Source: Haematococcus lacustris (taxonomy: Eukaryota; Chlorophyta; Chlorophyceae; Chlamydomonadales; Haematococcaceae). Taken from it: a stretch of DNA of 64,000 bases. The position numbers were made by a program, and so were the translations under genes. The notes below the pieces were generated by a model, which did not search any database, had not been told where the DNA came from, and saw only the letters and a list, made by a program, of their open reading frames with translations. The stretch covers positions 8,343,823-8,407,822 of the forward strand of contig JASKMD010000031.1 in assembly GCA_030144725.1 (NCBI GenBank), in the 5' to 3' direction. Shown one piece after another: positions 22,687 to 33,375 of this stretch. Every line of letters starts with the position of its first letter. Position 1 is the stretch's first letter.

Positions 22687-23415
22687 TTGCTGTGTGAGGC
22701 GCACCGCACGGCCCGCGGGCTGTGGGACGCGCTTGCGCGCATGCATACCCAGGAGCTGATGGCCACGAGAGGCCCTGTTTTGGAGCAGATCACCCACCTC
22801 CGCATGACCCCCGAGCAGTCAGTGACAGACTACTGGCTACATGCAGAGCAGCTGCACGCCACAGCCAATCAGTCTGGCAGCTTCAAAGACACCATGCACT
22901 TTGCTCTCCGTGGCCTGCCCTCAGATTATGACGTCATCACCAACCCTCTCCTCACCCAGAGACCTGAAGATGTTACCTTTGCTGCAGTGCTTCCCAAGCT
23001 GCAGATGCAAGAACAGATCCTGCAGAGCCGTCGCTCCGCTAATGTGGCTCTCAACGCCCACGGTGGCCCGGCTAGGCGTGGCAGATCCAACAACCGCGGC
23101 CGGGGCCGTGGCCGTGGCCGGGGACGTGGCACCAGCAGCAGTCCTGTGGATATGTCCCGGAGGGTCTGCTATAACTGCGGTGAGCCAGGCCACTACCAGG
23201 CTGACTGCCCTAGGCCGCAGCGCACCAACGGCAGCCACACGCCGGCTGCACGCAACCATGGCGCTCACCGAGCAAGCACTCCCCCCGGCACGCAGCAGCA
23301 ACCCCAACAACTCTCCTGTCCACTGTGTGCATCTGGCAAGCAGCTCCCGCACTTTTGCCTTCACGGGTGTGTGTGCAGCAGCAACAGATCAGCTGCAAGG
23401 CATGTGGCTGATTGA
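22687..23415 (+). CDS. gag: copia Gag with CCHC zinc knuckle (fragment)
   Basis: The 242-codon frame shows a UBN2/Retrotran_gag-type helical core (RGLWDALARMH, then LRMTPEQSVTDY and LRGLPSDYDVITNPL). An Arg/Gly-rich linker follows, then one zinc knuckle CYNCGEPGHYQADC (CX2CX4HX4C) at about 23168-23209. It packages the element RNA. The natural start is probably upstream, where another frame begins at the ATG at 22246, so the N-terminus is unclear and may be frameshifted. Confidence 0.8.
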   Translation: MLCEAHRTARGLWDALARMHTQELMATRGPVLEQITHLRMTPEQSVTDYWLHAEQLHATANQSGSFKDTMHFALRGLPSDYDVITNPLLTQRPEDVTFAAVLPKLQMQEQILQSRRSANVALNAHGGPARRGRSNNRGRGRGRGRGRGTSSSPVDMSRRVCYNCGEPGHYQADCPRPQRTNGSHTPAARNHGAHRASTPPGTQQQPQQLSCPLCASGKQLPHFCLHGCVCSSNRSAARHVAD

Positions 23416-23606
23416 CTCAGCCTGCAACAAGCTCATCACCCTGCGCGATGAGCTGCTGCATGATTATCAGCTGCTGCAACCACCGCATCAGATCTTGTGT
23501 GCCAACAACAGCGTCATGGCAGCGCAGGGACAAGGCACAGTCAGGTTCAAGACAGAGGATGGGGAGTTCCAGCTGCAACATGTGTTGCATGTGCCCGCAA
23601 GCATGT
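23340..23606 (+). pseudogene. copia protease remnant
   Basis: In the frame overlapping the gag end, WLIDSACNKLIT is followed by a beta-rich stretch ending QHVLHVP, the usual layout of a copia aspartic protease. The active-site triad reads Asp-Ser-Ala where Asp-Ser/Thr-Gly is expected. The frame then runs into the inverted integrase copy, so no normal Pol is made. Confidence 0.65.
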
Positions 23607-23612
23607 GTTGCA

Positions 23613-24085
23613 TGTGTGTATCATGGCTGCTGCCTTGGCTGCTTCTCCCCACAGAGGCTTTGGGGCTGATACTGCATCCATCATGGTCCTGACCATGTTG
23701 AGAACTTGTGCGGTTCACGCGCTCAGCGCTGCCGTTCATCTCAGGGCTGTACGGTGCTGTTAGCTGATGCACAACCCCTTGGCGTGCGCAGCCAGCGCTG
23801 CAGCTCTGCCCCTGTGTACTCTCCGCCCCTGTCTGACCTCAGCGCTTTCAGCTTGCTGCCCAGGTCTGCCGCTCCAGAGCTGTCACCATGTCAATGATGG
23901 CTGCAGTTGCGTCTGAATTCTGCTTGATTAGCGTCACCGCTAAGAGCTTGCTGTAGTCATTTAGCAGGCTGACATAGTACAGGCTTGCCGTCAAGTGCGG
24001 CCACCTCCATGGGCCCGCACACATCTGAGTGCACGAGCTCCAACACCTGCTGGTCAGAGGTGCCATGTTCCGCTGGTCCAAGTTC
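23613..24085 (-). repeat. Inverted second copy of the integrase core
   Basis: On the minus strand this reads the same protein blocks as 24425-24885 on the plus strand (YYVSLLNDYSKLLAVTLIKQ, APYSPEMNGSAERVNRT). The two arms can form a long hairpin with a spacer of about 350 bp. A small matching pair (tggtcagaggtgccat / atggcacctctgacca) sits between the arms. It arose by inverted duplication inside the element. Confidence 0.85.
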
Positions 24086-24119
24086 AGCAAGGCGGGCTGT
24101 CAGCTCACTGCTCCCCACA

Positions 24120-25130
24120 TGGCACCTCTGACCAGCAAACTGCAGGGGGACCTGTTTGTCATTGATCAGCAGCCCATCCCAGTGCTAGACAGCCCTGGCA
24201 GCCTGTGCATGGCTGCACGCATGGCCCAGTCACCGCTGCTGTGGCACTACCGCTTCGCCCACCTCCACCGCTTCGCCCCCCCGCAGGCTGGCCAATATGG
24301 TCAGGCACAGCATGGTGCTTGGCATTGACGTCAGCGCAACAGAGTTTGAAAGGCATGACAGCAGCAGCTCACTGTGCGAACCATGCATCATGGGCAAGCA
24401 GCATAGGTGGGTAGAGCCGCAGCATGCGGGTCTCAGCAGGCCTGCGCAACAGGTGCTGGAGCTCGTGCACTCAGATGTGTGCGGGCCCATGGAGGTGGCC
24501 GCACTTGACGGCAGCCTGTACTATGTCAGCCTGCTGGATGACTACAGCAAGCTCTTAGCGGTGACGCTAATCAAGCAGAAGTCAGACGCAGCTGCAGCCA
24601 TCATTGACATGGTGACAGCTCTGGAGCGGCAGACTGGCAAGCAAGCTGAAAGCGCTGAGGTCAGACAGGGGGGGAGAGTACACAGGGGCAGAGCTGCAGC
24701 GCTGGCTGCGCACGCAAGGGGTTGTGCATCAGCTAACAGCACCGTACAGCCCTGAGATGAACGGCAGCGCTGAGCACGTGAACCGCACAGTTCTCAACAT
24801 GGGTCAGGACCATGATGGATGCAGTATCAGCCCCAAAGCCTCTGTGGGGAGAAGCAGCCAAGGCAGCAGCCATGATACCTTAGTGGCAGGGCAGCCCAGC
24901 ACCCCGTGGGAGGTGGCCTTCAAGGTCAAGCCAGATGTGGCACACCTCAGGGTGTGGGGTGCCCCAGCCTACATCCATGAGCCAGAGCAGCTGCGCCGGT
25001 AAGCTAGACAGCAAGGCAGCCAAGGGCATCTTTGTGGGGTATGAAGTGGGATGCAAGAGTTTCAGGGTGCTAGTGGAGGGCAGGATCAGAGTCAGCAAGA
25101 GTGTGGTGGTGGATGAGGCAGCCGTGCTCC
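24120..25130 (+). pseudogene. copia integrase (GAG-pre-integrase, core and C-terminal region), frameshifted
   Basis: The HHCC-type region is seen as LWHYRFAHLH and CEPCIMGKQ. The core follows: LVHSDVCGPM with the first catalytic Asp, DDYSKLL with the second, and NGSAEHVNRT with the Glu. The downstream motif AKGIFVGYEVGCKSFRV is the usual copia integrase tail. At least three frame changes are needed (near 24290, 24690 and 25000). It is therefore a decayed Pol. Confidence 0.85.
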
Positions 25131-25548
25131 CTCGCACGGCACCGGCGGCAAGCAGTGGATGATGAGCCAAAGGCACCAACTGAGGTGGTTGCACCCACTC
25201 CCGTGGGTGCAGCCAGTGGGGAAACAGGTGTTGGGCCAGTGGGGGCCCTTCAAGTCCAGCAGCAGCCGGTGGGGGTGCAACCCCCGCTACCCCAGCAGCA
25301 ACCAGTGGGGGTGCAGCCCCCGTTGACGCTGCAGCAGCAAGGACAGCCAGCAAGGTTCCAGCAGCACCAGCAGCTGCGGGCTGTGACGCACAGCGCTCAG
25401 CGCCAGCAGCTGCGCCAGCAGCCGAGAAACCCTCAACCAGCGCCCCCAGGCCCACAAAGCCCAGCAAGTCAATGAGCTTCAGTGACACCGTCAGCCTATG
25501 TTTCTTGGGCAGTGACAGCAGGGGGGCAGCAGCAGCAGCAACAACAAT

Positions 25549-25630
25549 GACCCGCAGTCCGATGAGGAGGCCATGGCACGCCCAGATGCAGAGATTGGCT
25601 GCGCGCCATGAACAAGAGATGTACCCTACA
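25549..25630 (+). pseudogene. Stub of copia reverse transcriptase
   Basis: DEEAMARPDAE, then in a shifted frame RLAARHEQEM, match the opening of the copia RT domain (EAM..PDA..W..AM..EM). The similarity stops at about 25625 and unrelated AT-rich DNA leads to the PPT. The YVDD catalytic region and RNase H are absent. Confidence 0.65.
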
Positions 25631-25727
25631 ACACACGCACATGTACATTATAGCACAAACACCACATATACACAAACACGCATGGTTTGCTGAGTTAGCA
25701 TGACTTTGCACGAGGTATGGCTTTCCT

Positions 25728-25736
25728 GAGTGGGGG
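25728..25736 (+). other. Polypurine tract of the copia element
   Basis: GAGTGGGGG directly precedes the 3' LTR start TGTTGGAG, the expected place for plus-strand priming. Confidence 0.7.
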
Positions 25737-25974
25737 TGTTGGAGATTACAGTCAAGCCATTCAATCGACTCTTCGTCACGGGTATAGTGTTCTGTGTGAC
25801 CCGGTAGGATTTAAGCAGGCACCTGCGTGAGCACGACGGCACGGTCGTGCCCTCGCGCAGGTATGGTGTTGTTCTGCATTGCTATACATCTAGTTACAGC
25901 TTAGTCGCTCAACACTTGCATATATTTGTTCTTCTCTTTACATTGTAACAATGGCACGGTCGTGCCCTCGCGCA
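25737..25974 (+). repeat. 3' LTR of the copia element
   Basis: 238 bp, TGTTGG ... CGCGCA, intact and without the MITE. It is followed by the target duplication GTGGG. Confidence 0.93.
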
Positions 25975-25979
25975 GTGGG

Positions 25980-26381
25980 CACCCGCCAGAAAGATTATGA
26001 CACCACCTCGCAACCCATACCCTCCCCGCTGACAACTGCAACGTGGTTAACCAAAATCGATTGCTGCATAACCCTCGGACTTTTCTTGTTTCAAACTGCC
26101 TGCCACCCACGTTTCATCCCCGTCGCGCAACTCCCCGCCAATCAAACATGTCAGCCTGTACGGCCGGTGCTCAAATATTGCTTACGACCCCACGCTCCTA
26201 CGTCCATTCGCTCTCCCCGCTCAGCCGACAACTTGGCCATCTTCCGCGTTGCTTGTTCAGCCTGACGCGTGGCCAGGCCAATCTCAGCACACGCAGCACA
26301 CACCACGCCTGCAAATCTCCGCCTTGTCTCCGCTTCACTGCCGCTGCGGCCGCCCAAGCATGGGATTGCGCAGAGTAGCAA
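25980..26381. other. Intergenic stretch, nothing supported
   Basis: Between the copia element and the stop codon of the minus-strand gene. It should contain that gene's 3' UTR. The nearest antisense TGTAA lies inside the 3' LTR near 25937, so the element may supply the poly(A) site; that is a guess. Confidence 0.4.
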
Positions 26382-29300
26382 TCACTTGCGGTCCTTGGGG
26401 GCGATGCGGTAGCCACCGCTGATTGGTGTGTAGGTGCCCTGCGGCCACCCAGCGGCAGTGGTGGGGAGTGATGGCTAGGCTGCCGCCCTTTGACAAGGAA
26501 GCAGGGAGGGAGAGGACCAGGGCGACAGGAGGAGGGTGCAGAACCTGCGAGCTTGGTGGAGGCAGCTGTCCAGGAGGAGCAGGAGCAGGGAGTAGGAGCA
26601 AAGAGGAGGGCTGATGAGCTGCTGTGTGCTGCTCAGGGAGGATGGAGGGAGTGTGGGAAACACGCCCCCTCCCCTCCCCCCCCCTCAGGGAGTCAGGGGA
26701 TCACAAGGAGGGTTGATGAGCACGAGGGAGGGTGGGGCAAGATTATGGTGGCAGGGTGGGGCAGGAAGGTGGAGGCAGCGTAGCGACAGCAGGGCGTGCA
26801 GGTCCAAGGTTAGGGATGATGGGGGAATGAGGGATGGGGAGGCGGGCAGCAGTGATGGCCGGGTCGGGGTGCGGGTCTGACCTTAGGCAGGCCTGAGGAC
26901 GAGGGTGGCCGNNNNNNNNNNNNNNNNNNNNNNNNNNNNNNNNNNNNNNNNNNNNNNNNNNNNNNNNNNNNNNNNNNNNNNNNNNNNNNNNNNNNNNNNN
27001 NNNNNNNNNNNNNNNNNNNNNNNNNNNNNNNNNNNNNNNNNNNNNNNNNNNNNNNNNNNNNNNNNNNNNNNNNNNNNNNNNNNNNNNNNNNNNNNNNNNN
27101 NNNNNNNNNNNNNNNNNNNNNNNNNNNNNNNNNNNNNNNNNNNNNNNNNNNNNNNNNNNNNNNNNNNNNNNNNNNNNNNNNNNNNNNNNNNNNNNNNNNN
27201 NNNNNNNNNNNNNNNNNNNNNNNNNNNNNNNNNNNNNNNNNNNNNNNNNNNNNNNNNNNNNNNNNNNNNNNNNNNNNNNNNNNNNNNNNNNNNNNNNNNN
27301 NNNNNNNNNNNNNNNNNNNNNNNNNNNNNNNNNNNNNNNNNNNNNNNNNNNNNNNNNNNNNNNNNNNNNNNNNNNNNNNNNNNNNNNNNNNNNNNNNNNN
27401 NNNNNNNNNNNCCCAGACCGCCCAGCAGCCGGGAGCCCACGTCCTCCCCGCTGGCAGCTGGCTGGGGGGCTGCTGCTGCTCTGGGTGGAGGCAGACGCCT
27501 GCAGGGGGAGGGGGGAGGGAGGGGGGAGGGAGGGGGGAGGCCAGTGGGGGGAGGGGAGGGGGTCCAGAGGGTTCAAGGGGGGAGGAGGGGAGTAGAGGGT
27601 GGAGGGTGGGGGGGGGAGGTCCGGGGTGCTGGAGGGGGGGAGCAAGGGAGAGAGGGGGATGGAGGAGGGTGCAGGAGGGGGGGGCGGCTGAGGTTGAATG
27701 TTCGGTGTAGGTTGACTGTTCGGCGAGGAGGCGGGGGGAGGGGGGCGTTGGTGGTATGGCTGCTGACTCTACATCACATCACACCCCCCACCCCCCAACC
27801 CCCCACCCCCCCCATCCACCTTGCTTGGCTCTGCGGGTTTGGCACGCATGCTGATGGTGCCCAGCTTGAATGGCCCCAGACCCGTGGCGGGTTCAGGGGC
27901 AGGGGGTGGGGGGCAGGGGGGGTAGCTTTGATCCTCTTGGTGCCTGCAGGGTCAGGGCTGGGCAGGTGGGGCGCACACAGCGGAGGTGCAGAGCTCCGCC
28001 AGCCCTTGCACCCCCCGCTTCCCCCTCACCTGACCCCCCCTCGTCACCCCCCTCCAGCTTGAGGTCCTCTTTGTTTTGTTTTGGTTCCCACTGCGGATCA
28101 CCCGACACACCTCACTGACACCCCCCTGCCCCCCCCCCCCCCCTGAGGCTGAGGCCCCCACCTGAGGCTGGGGGGGGCGGGGGGGCCTTGGCCACTGCAC
28201 TGCTCACGGCTCTGGGCACAGACTCCTCCAGCGGCTGGGGGTTGATGGCAGGGGCGGCGGCGGCTGCCTCCAACACCACCTGCACACACTCGCATCTCAC
28301 TCATATTTCACTCCATCTCACTTCATCTCTCACATACCCACACACATTTGCCCACATGGACCCCAGCTGCCTCCAACACCACCTGCACACACACGCATCT
28401 CACTCATATCCGTGCCCAAAACTTTGCAGCAGGGCCATCTGCTCTTCTCCTCTCACCATCTTTCAATCAGCTGCCCCTTGTAACAGAAGTAACAGAACAT
28501 GCCCCGGCCCCAGTAGGGCAGGGCAGTGCAGCAGGTGGGAGGGGCAGCAGCCAACTGGGGCGCTGGCCTAAACAGCTCCTCCATCAGCACAGGAGGGCGG
28601 TGGGGCGGAGCAGGGCAGCCCCCCCACCGTGTCACTGCCCTCACCCCCCTGCCCTGCTGCCCTGCTGCCCACCTGCACTCCTGGGGGTGAGGGGGGCAGC
28701 GCCATGAGGCCCTGCAGCACCTGGGTCAGCTGGCCTGCAGGGACATGCAGGGTCACACCCCAGCAGCTGGTCACATGCACCGGCGGCGTGCAGATGCAAG
28801 AGAGGCGGGCGGGCTAGCTGGCGCATCAGCTGGCAGCTGTCTGGCAGTCCTCCCATGCTATCAGTCAGCAGCAGCCAGCTGCCAGTTACTGCACTCAGCT
28901 ATTGCTGTATTGCTGTTGTGAGCCAGCCAAGCCAAGCTGCCCAGTCTGGCACCCTCAAGCGCCCTCCAGCCCCTCCTGCCTCCCGTGAGGACCTAGTCAT
29001 GCGGGCCCACCCTCCCCTGGCTCACAAGGCCTGGCTCCCTCCAGCTGCTGCTGCAGCAGCCATCCCTCACTTGGCTGGCCTGGGTTTCCGCCTCCCATGC
29101 CCCATCCCTTTACACATCCGTACACTCTTCTCACTCCTCCTCACACACCTGGTGCAATGGGAGCTGGGGCCAAGGCCAGAGCCCCTGGGCCCGGCACCAC
29201 CAGGGGGGGCCTGCTGCTGCTGACCTCGCTGCTGGTGGCTGCCCGCAAGATGGTGTAGGACAGGCCAGAGGTGGCCAGCTGCAGGGGCAGGCGAGGCAGG

Positions 29301-31332
29301 CAGGCAGGCAGGGGCAGGGGGACCGCTAGCAAGGACAGGGGCAGGGGCTAGGGGCTGGGGCTGGGGCAGGGGCAGGGGCAGGCAGGCAGGCAGGGGGAGC
29401 GCTTAGATTATGAGTTTGTTTTATTGTTTGTTGGATGGTTTGTTGATTGGTTGGTGGGTTGCGCCTGTTGCCTGACAGAGTAGCCTGCTCACCAGCTGCT
29501 CGCTGCGTGTGAGCGCCTTGTTGGGGTTTGAGCCCGAGGCGGTGAACAGGCTGAACAGGTTGGCGTCAGGGGCGCCTGAGTTCACCAGGATGACCTGGAG
29601 GGGGGCCAGGCGGTGGACACAGGCAGGTGGGTGAGGGGGAGGGCGGGAGGGACACGGAGCGGAAGCGGCTGGCGGTGGCGGGGACCAGCAGGTGGGTAGA
29701 AAGAGGGCAGGTGTGAGATGGTGCGTGGCAGCAGCAGCTGCAGCGAGGAACACAGAGGACCACTGCCGGACTCCCTGCCCCTGGCCTTCACCAAGCCCCC
29801 CTCCCTGCCCCCCCTGCCCCCCTGCCTTCACCTCCAGACCTACACCTCCAGGCCCCCCTCCCTGCCTGCCTCCTCCTGCCCCTGCTTGAGGCCCCCTTGC
29901 TGTGAGGCACCTGGGACGCCTCAGCCGCCTGGGCAGTGGCCACAGCGCTCTCCACGTAGCGCGCGTCGCCCTTCTTGTCCCCCAGGCTGTCCCCCTCCAC
30001 CACCACCACCTTCACGCCCCTGGGGCCAGCCAGGCAGGCGCGCAGCACAGCTGGCCACACTGCTGCTAGGCGGGTAGGCGGCGGGGGTTAAGAGGGCGGG
30101 CAGATGGACAGGCAGTGTGATGAAGTGCATGCAGAGTGGCAGGGGGCAGGGGGCAGATGGTCGCCCCCTTTGTCCTCCTCTCTCAGCCAGCCAGCCAGCC
30201 TGCTCCCCCCCTCATCCAGGCCTGTCGCTGTCCCAGCCCCCAGCCTCCTCCTGGCACCCCCTCCTGGCAGCCAGGCAACCATGACGCGTCCCCACACGCC
30301 CTGAACGGCTGACAGGCTGCTGCTGCTCACTGTGCGCAGCGGTCTCCTGGCTGCCTGCACCTTCACAGGCCTTCTCAGTCTGGCAGCAGACCCCACTCGC
30401 CCTCCTGCCTGCCTTCCCACTTGTTGCCCCCTGCCTTGCTGCCTGCACATGGCCTGACCTGGGCAGGCTGGCCAGTGCTGCGCTGCTGGTGTCCCCCGCT
30501 GACACCTCAACTGTCTTCAGCCGCGCCAGAGTGGCCTTGTCAAGCAGCTCATACCTGGGCAGGCAGGCAGGGTGGGCCCAGGCAAGGGGTAGGTTGGTGG
30601 GGGCTGGGCCAGGTACCAGGAGTGTCTAGCTGGTCATGCAGGTGTACAGGCAGGCACGTCACCAGGTGTGAGAGAGTGGGCACTGGCCAGCTGCCTGGAT
30701 CTGGGCAGGAGGTCAGCTGATGAGGCCCGCTGCCACTGCTCTGGTTGGCTGTTGAACGCCTTCTCACGAGGTAGGCTGGGTAAGCCTGTACTGGCCCGCT
30801 GCCATGTCACTCTGTTACATGGCAGCGGGCCAGGCCTGGCCAAGCCAAGTCAGGCCAGGCCAGACAGGCCAGGCCAGCCTGGCAACTAGCCCAGGCTCCA
30901 GGTGTGGCTTGGGTGTGACCCAAGTGTGACCCAGGTGTGACCCAGGTGTGACCCATTCATAGACCCCTGACGGCACAGTGCAGGCCCTGGCTGCTCTGAC
31001 GCCACACCGCTCTGAAGCTTGTGTGACGGGATCTTGATCTGGGACTGTGTTACCCTGATCCATTTCCTGATCCCCTGACCTAGGTAGCATGCACTGTTAT
31101 GCAGCCAGCGCTATAGCCAGCGCCCACCCGCACTCGGCAGTTACCATCAGTGTGCAGGTCACAGGATGCCTCAGGAGCCCTGACTCATTACTGCTATGGC
31201 TGCCCCCACCCTTCCCTGCCCCTGCCCTGGGTGCTGCCACCCTGAGGAGCCTGCCCCTGCTGCCCTGGGGCTCACGCACTTCTTCACAAACTCCAGAGTT
31301 GCCTTGGCCTGCTCGGGGAAGTCAATGCCTAG

Positions 31333-31376
<44 letters not shown>

Positions 31377-32076
31377 GCTGGAGCAATATGGCACACAGTA
31401 CGAGGAGAGGTGAACACTTACCAAATGTTGAGTGCATGGCAAAGGTGAGCAACGTGCCTCAGCAAGTAAGTCTCTGTGTAGAAGTAACTGTCGTTGCATG
31501 TGCTGCAGGTGGTTTGACTGGCACACCCGGGGGAGTCAATGTACTTCTGTCTGGTCCCATCTTCACCACCCACAGCCCGGCAAAGTTACTTGTGGCTGCA
31601 TGCATCCGCAACGCACCCGCGATAACATTGTAGCCATCTTCCAGGAGTGCCTTGGCCAGCTGCGCCGTGAGCCGGCCCTGTGCACCTGCAAATGCGCAAG
31701 TGGCGACACGCACCAGTCAGCGTGGGCCACACCTTTGCACCTCTGACGAGCTCGCCAGCATGCATTGCCATTGGCAGCGGCAGCGGCAACGGCACAGCTG
31801 CACGCTCGCACCCAAGAAGAACACTGGTGTGCCATCGCGCTTTATTGGTGCCGAGGGGGGTGCCGATTCCTTGACATCGCTCTGAACTTCCGTGGCAGCA
31901 GCAGCAGCGACAAAGATAGGTAAAGGCCTCGATAATCTATGGCAGATTCTCGGAGAGCTGCGCTGCTGTGGTCGGTTGAGCGAGTTTGTCCCGCCGACCG
32001 AGAGGCGATGCACGGGCCGAACAGGGCTGGCGCCCGATCGCACCAACCGCGATGTTGTGGCCTGATGAATTTGCAT
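26382..32076 (-). CDS. Plastid NAD(P)-binding Rossmann-fold protein, pTAC16-like
   Basis: Reads right to left. Supported exons: 31812-32076, 31617-31685, 31276-31328, about 30497-30547, 29911-30063 (start approximate), 29493-29594, 29225-29278, about 28673-28815, 28162-28279, and the last, 26382-26438. The 88-residue first exon is Ser/Arg/Thr-rich like a transit peptide, then GTPVFFLGAQGRLTAQLAK gives a GxxGxxG-type nucleotide-binding loop and strand ALLEDGYNVIAG. Later blocks (KATLARLKTVEV, VVVVEGDSLGDKKGDARYVE, VILVNSGAPDANLF, TSGLSYTILRAATSSE) follow the NmrA/Tic62-like order and fit pTAC16, a plastid nucleoid/thylakoid protein. The protein ends GGYRIAPKDRK. Exons in the 26.5-28.1 kb part, including those in the gap, are unresolved. 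Tic62 or another NmrA-like protein is the alternative. Confidence 0.6.
26912..27411. other. Assembly gap, 500 N
   Basis: Exactly 500 unknown bases, the same length as the gap at 52994, so the true size is unknown. It lies in the 3' part of the pTAC16-like gene. Confidence 0.99.
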
Positions 32077-32296
32077 CCCTGCTGTGCTGGTTCAAAGGCC
32101 TGCAGCCAGGCGCAGGGAGATGGGGCCCGGCGTGAGATTTGCGTGAGATTTGCGTCGACGATAAGAGTGTGCACAATGGAAGCCCCACCGCGCTGAACAC
32201 AGAACGACCTTGAATGCATCGAGCTTTAGCTAGCCACTCACTATGCCCAGTAGTAATGGCAAGACGCTCCAGAAGGTGTCAGGGCCTGTGTGTCAG

Positions 32297-33175
32297 AGCA
32301 TGTCAGGGCCTGTGCGCATGAAAGCCTAGAGGCAGATCTTCTGTTTTCATAGAATGTTTATGTACCTTCTGCAACTCCTGAACCCCACAGCCCTCATGCT
32401 ACACCAAAATAAAGCAAGAGTTGGAATCGAACCAGGCTGCGAGCTCATCATTGTAAAGGCTACCGACAGTGAGCCTAGTGCCCACTTCAGCTCAGCCTGC
32501 TGGTGTGTGTGCCTGTGCCAGTGCCTGTGCCTGCGCCACACACCTCCCCTTTGTGAGGGGTTCATTGGTTTTTTATGTTGGGATTGTCTTGAGCTGTAGC
32601 TGGCTATTGCTGCAACTGGCGCTGCCACTTGCGCAACAGGGGCTTGTCGGGTATCTCCACCCAATCCTGGCCTGGCTGGCCTGGCTTTGGCATGGCCGGG
32701 CGGTTAGGCCAGTAGCACAGCTCAGTGGGACGTGGCCCTGGGCCGACTGCACAGCGGCGAATGTTCAGCGCGGCTGACAAGTCCCGGTCATAGAACCTGC
32801 ACATGGGTGTGGGAGATGCATGACGTCAATTCATGTGTCATGTCATGTAGGATATGCTCATGTCATGCACATGTGTAGGGTTGGGTCAATGCTTACCTGG
32901 TGATGTTGTTGATGCTTGTTAAGCACATCAGGCCCCGGACTTGGGATCAGTTTGCCATGTTTCATCAGTTTCACTGGCCGCAGCCACCGGCATGGACACA
33001 TGGGGCCATGCTCATTTTTAAGATTCGTCTCTTCTTCCTCGCCATAAACAATAGCAACGCGAGGCAGCTACATATACTAAGGATTTTCGTGCTTGTCACA
33101 CACATGTATACACACATGAACAGCTAGAAAACAGAAGACTGCCTCTAGCCCTGTCATGGCACAGGCCCTGACAGC
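32297..33175 (-). mobile_element. Internally deleted Fanzor family II copy inside inverted repeats
   Basis: On the minus strand this matches both ends of the element at 58947-61062: the 5' end with the ATG and first codons (MARKKRR), then a jump to the 3' part. The last exon (32605-32796, FYDRDLSAALNIRRC ... KWQRQLQQ stop) and the 3' tail are kept. About 1.3 kb of coding sequence is missing, joined near 33023 at a short shared TCTTAnAAATG. Outside it, plus-strand 32297-32350 and the reverse complement of 33125-33175 form an imperfect inverted repeat of about 50 bp (tgtcagggcctgtg, ctagaggcag, cttctgttttc). No protein with a nuclease core can be made. Confidence 0.8.
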
Positions 33176-33375
33176 TCACCGCACACCGCTGAAGTGCCAC
33201 AGGCCGTAGCACAGAGACGCCTGAAGTGACAGGCTCTAGCCCTATCAAATGACAGTGACAGCCAAACCTGAGCTGTGCCACAACCTCTTGCCACCTGCAC
33301 ATGCTCTCGTCCCGACGATATCTGCGCAACCCTGCTGCGACATGCACTCGATGTCGCAAAGTCACCGCCGCACGC

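Larger units (their letters stand above)
21811..25974 (+). mobile_element. Ty1/copia LTR retrotransposon, defective, 5-bp TSD GTGGG
   Basis: The ends read TGTTGGAGATTAC ... CCTCGCGCA, and the element is flanked by the direct duplication GTGGG at 21806-21810 and 25975-25979. The two LTRs are about 95 percent alike once a nested MITE is removed. The internal order is PBS, gag with zinc knuckle, protease remnant, integrase, then a stub of reverse transcriptase, then PPT. This is copia order (integrase before RT). RNase H and nearly all of RT are missing. Frameshifts and an inverted integrase copy (23613-24085) show it cannot move by itself. Confidence 0.92.

Noticed and set aside
25951..26265. 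Plus-strand 104-codon protein after the copia element
   Set aside because: Starts inside the LTR, has no motif and overlaps the 3' region of the minus-strand gene.
26743..28062. Large frames spanning the first N gap
   Set aside because: Unknown bases were read as open sequence; the flanks are G-rich low-complexity DNA.
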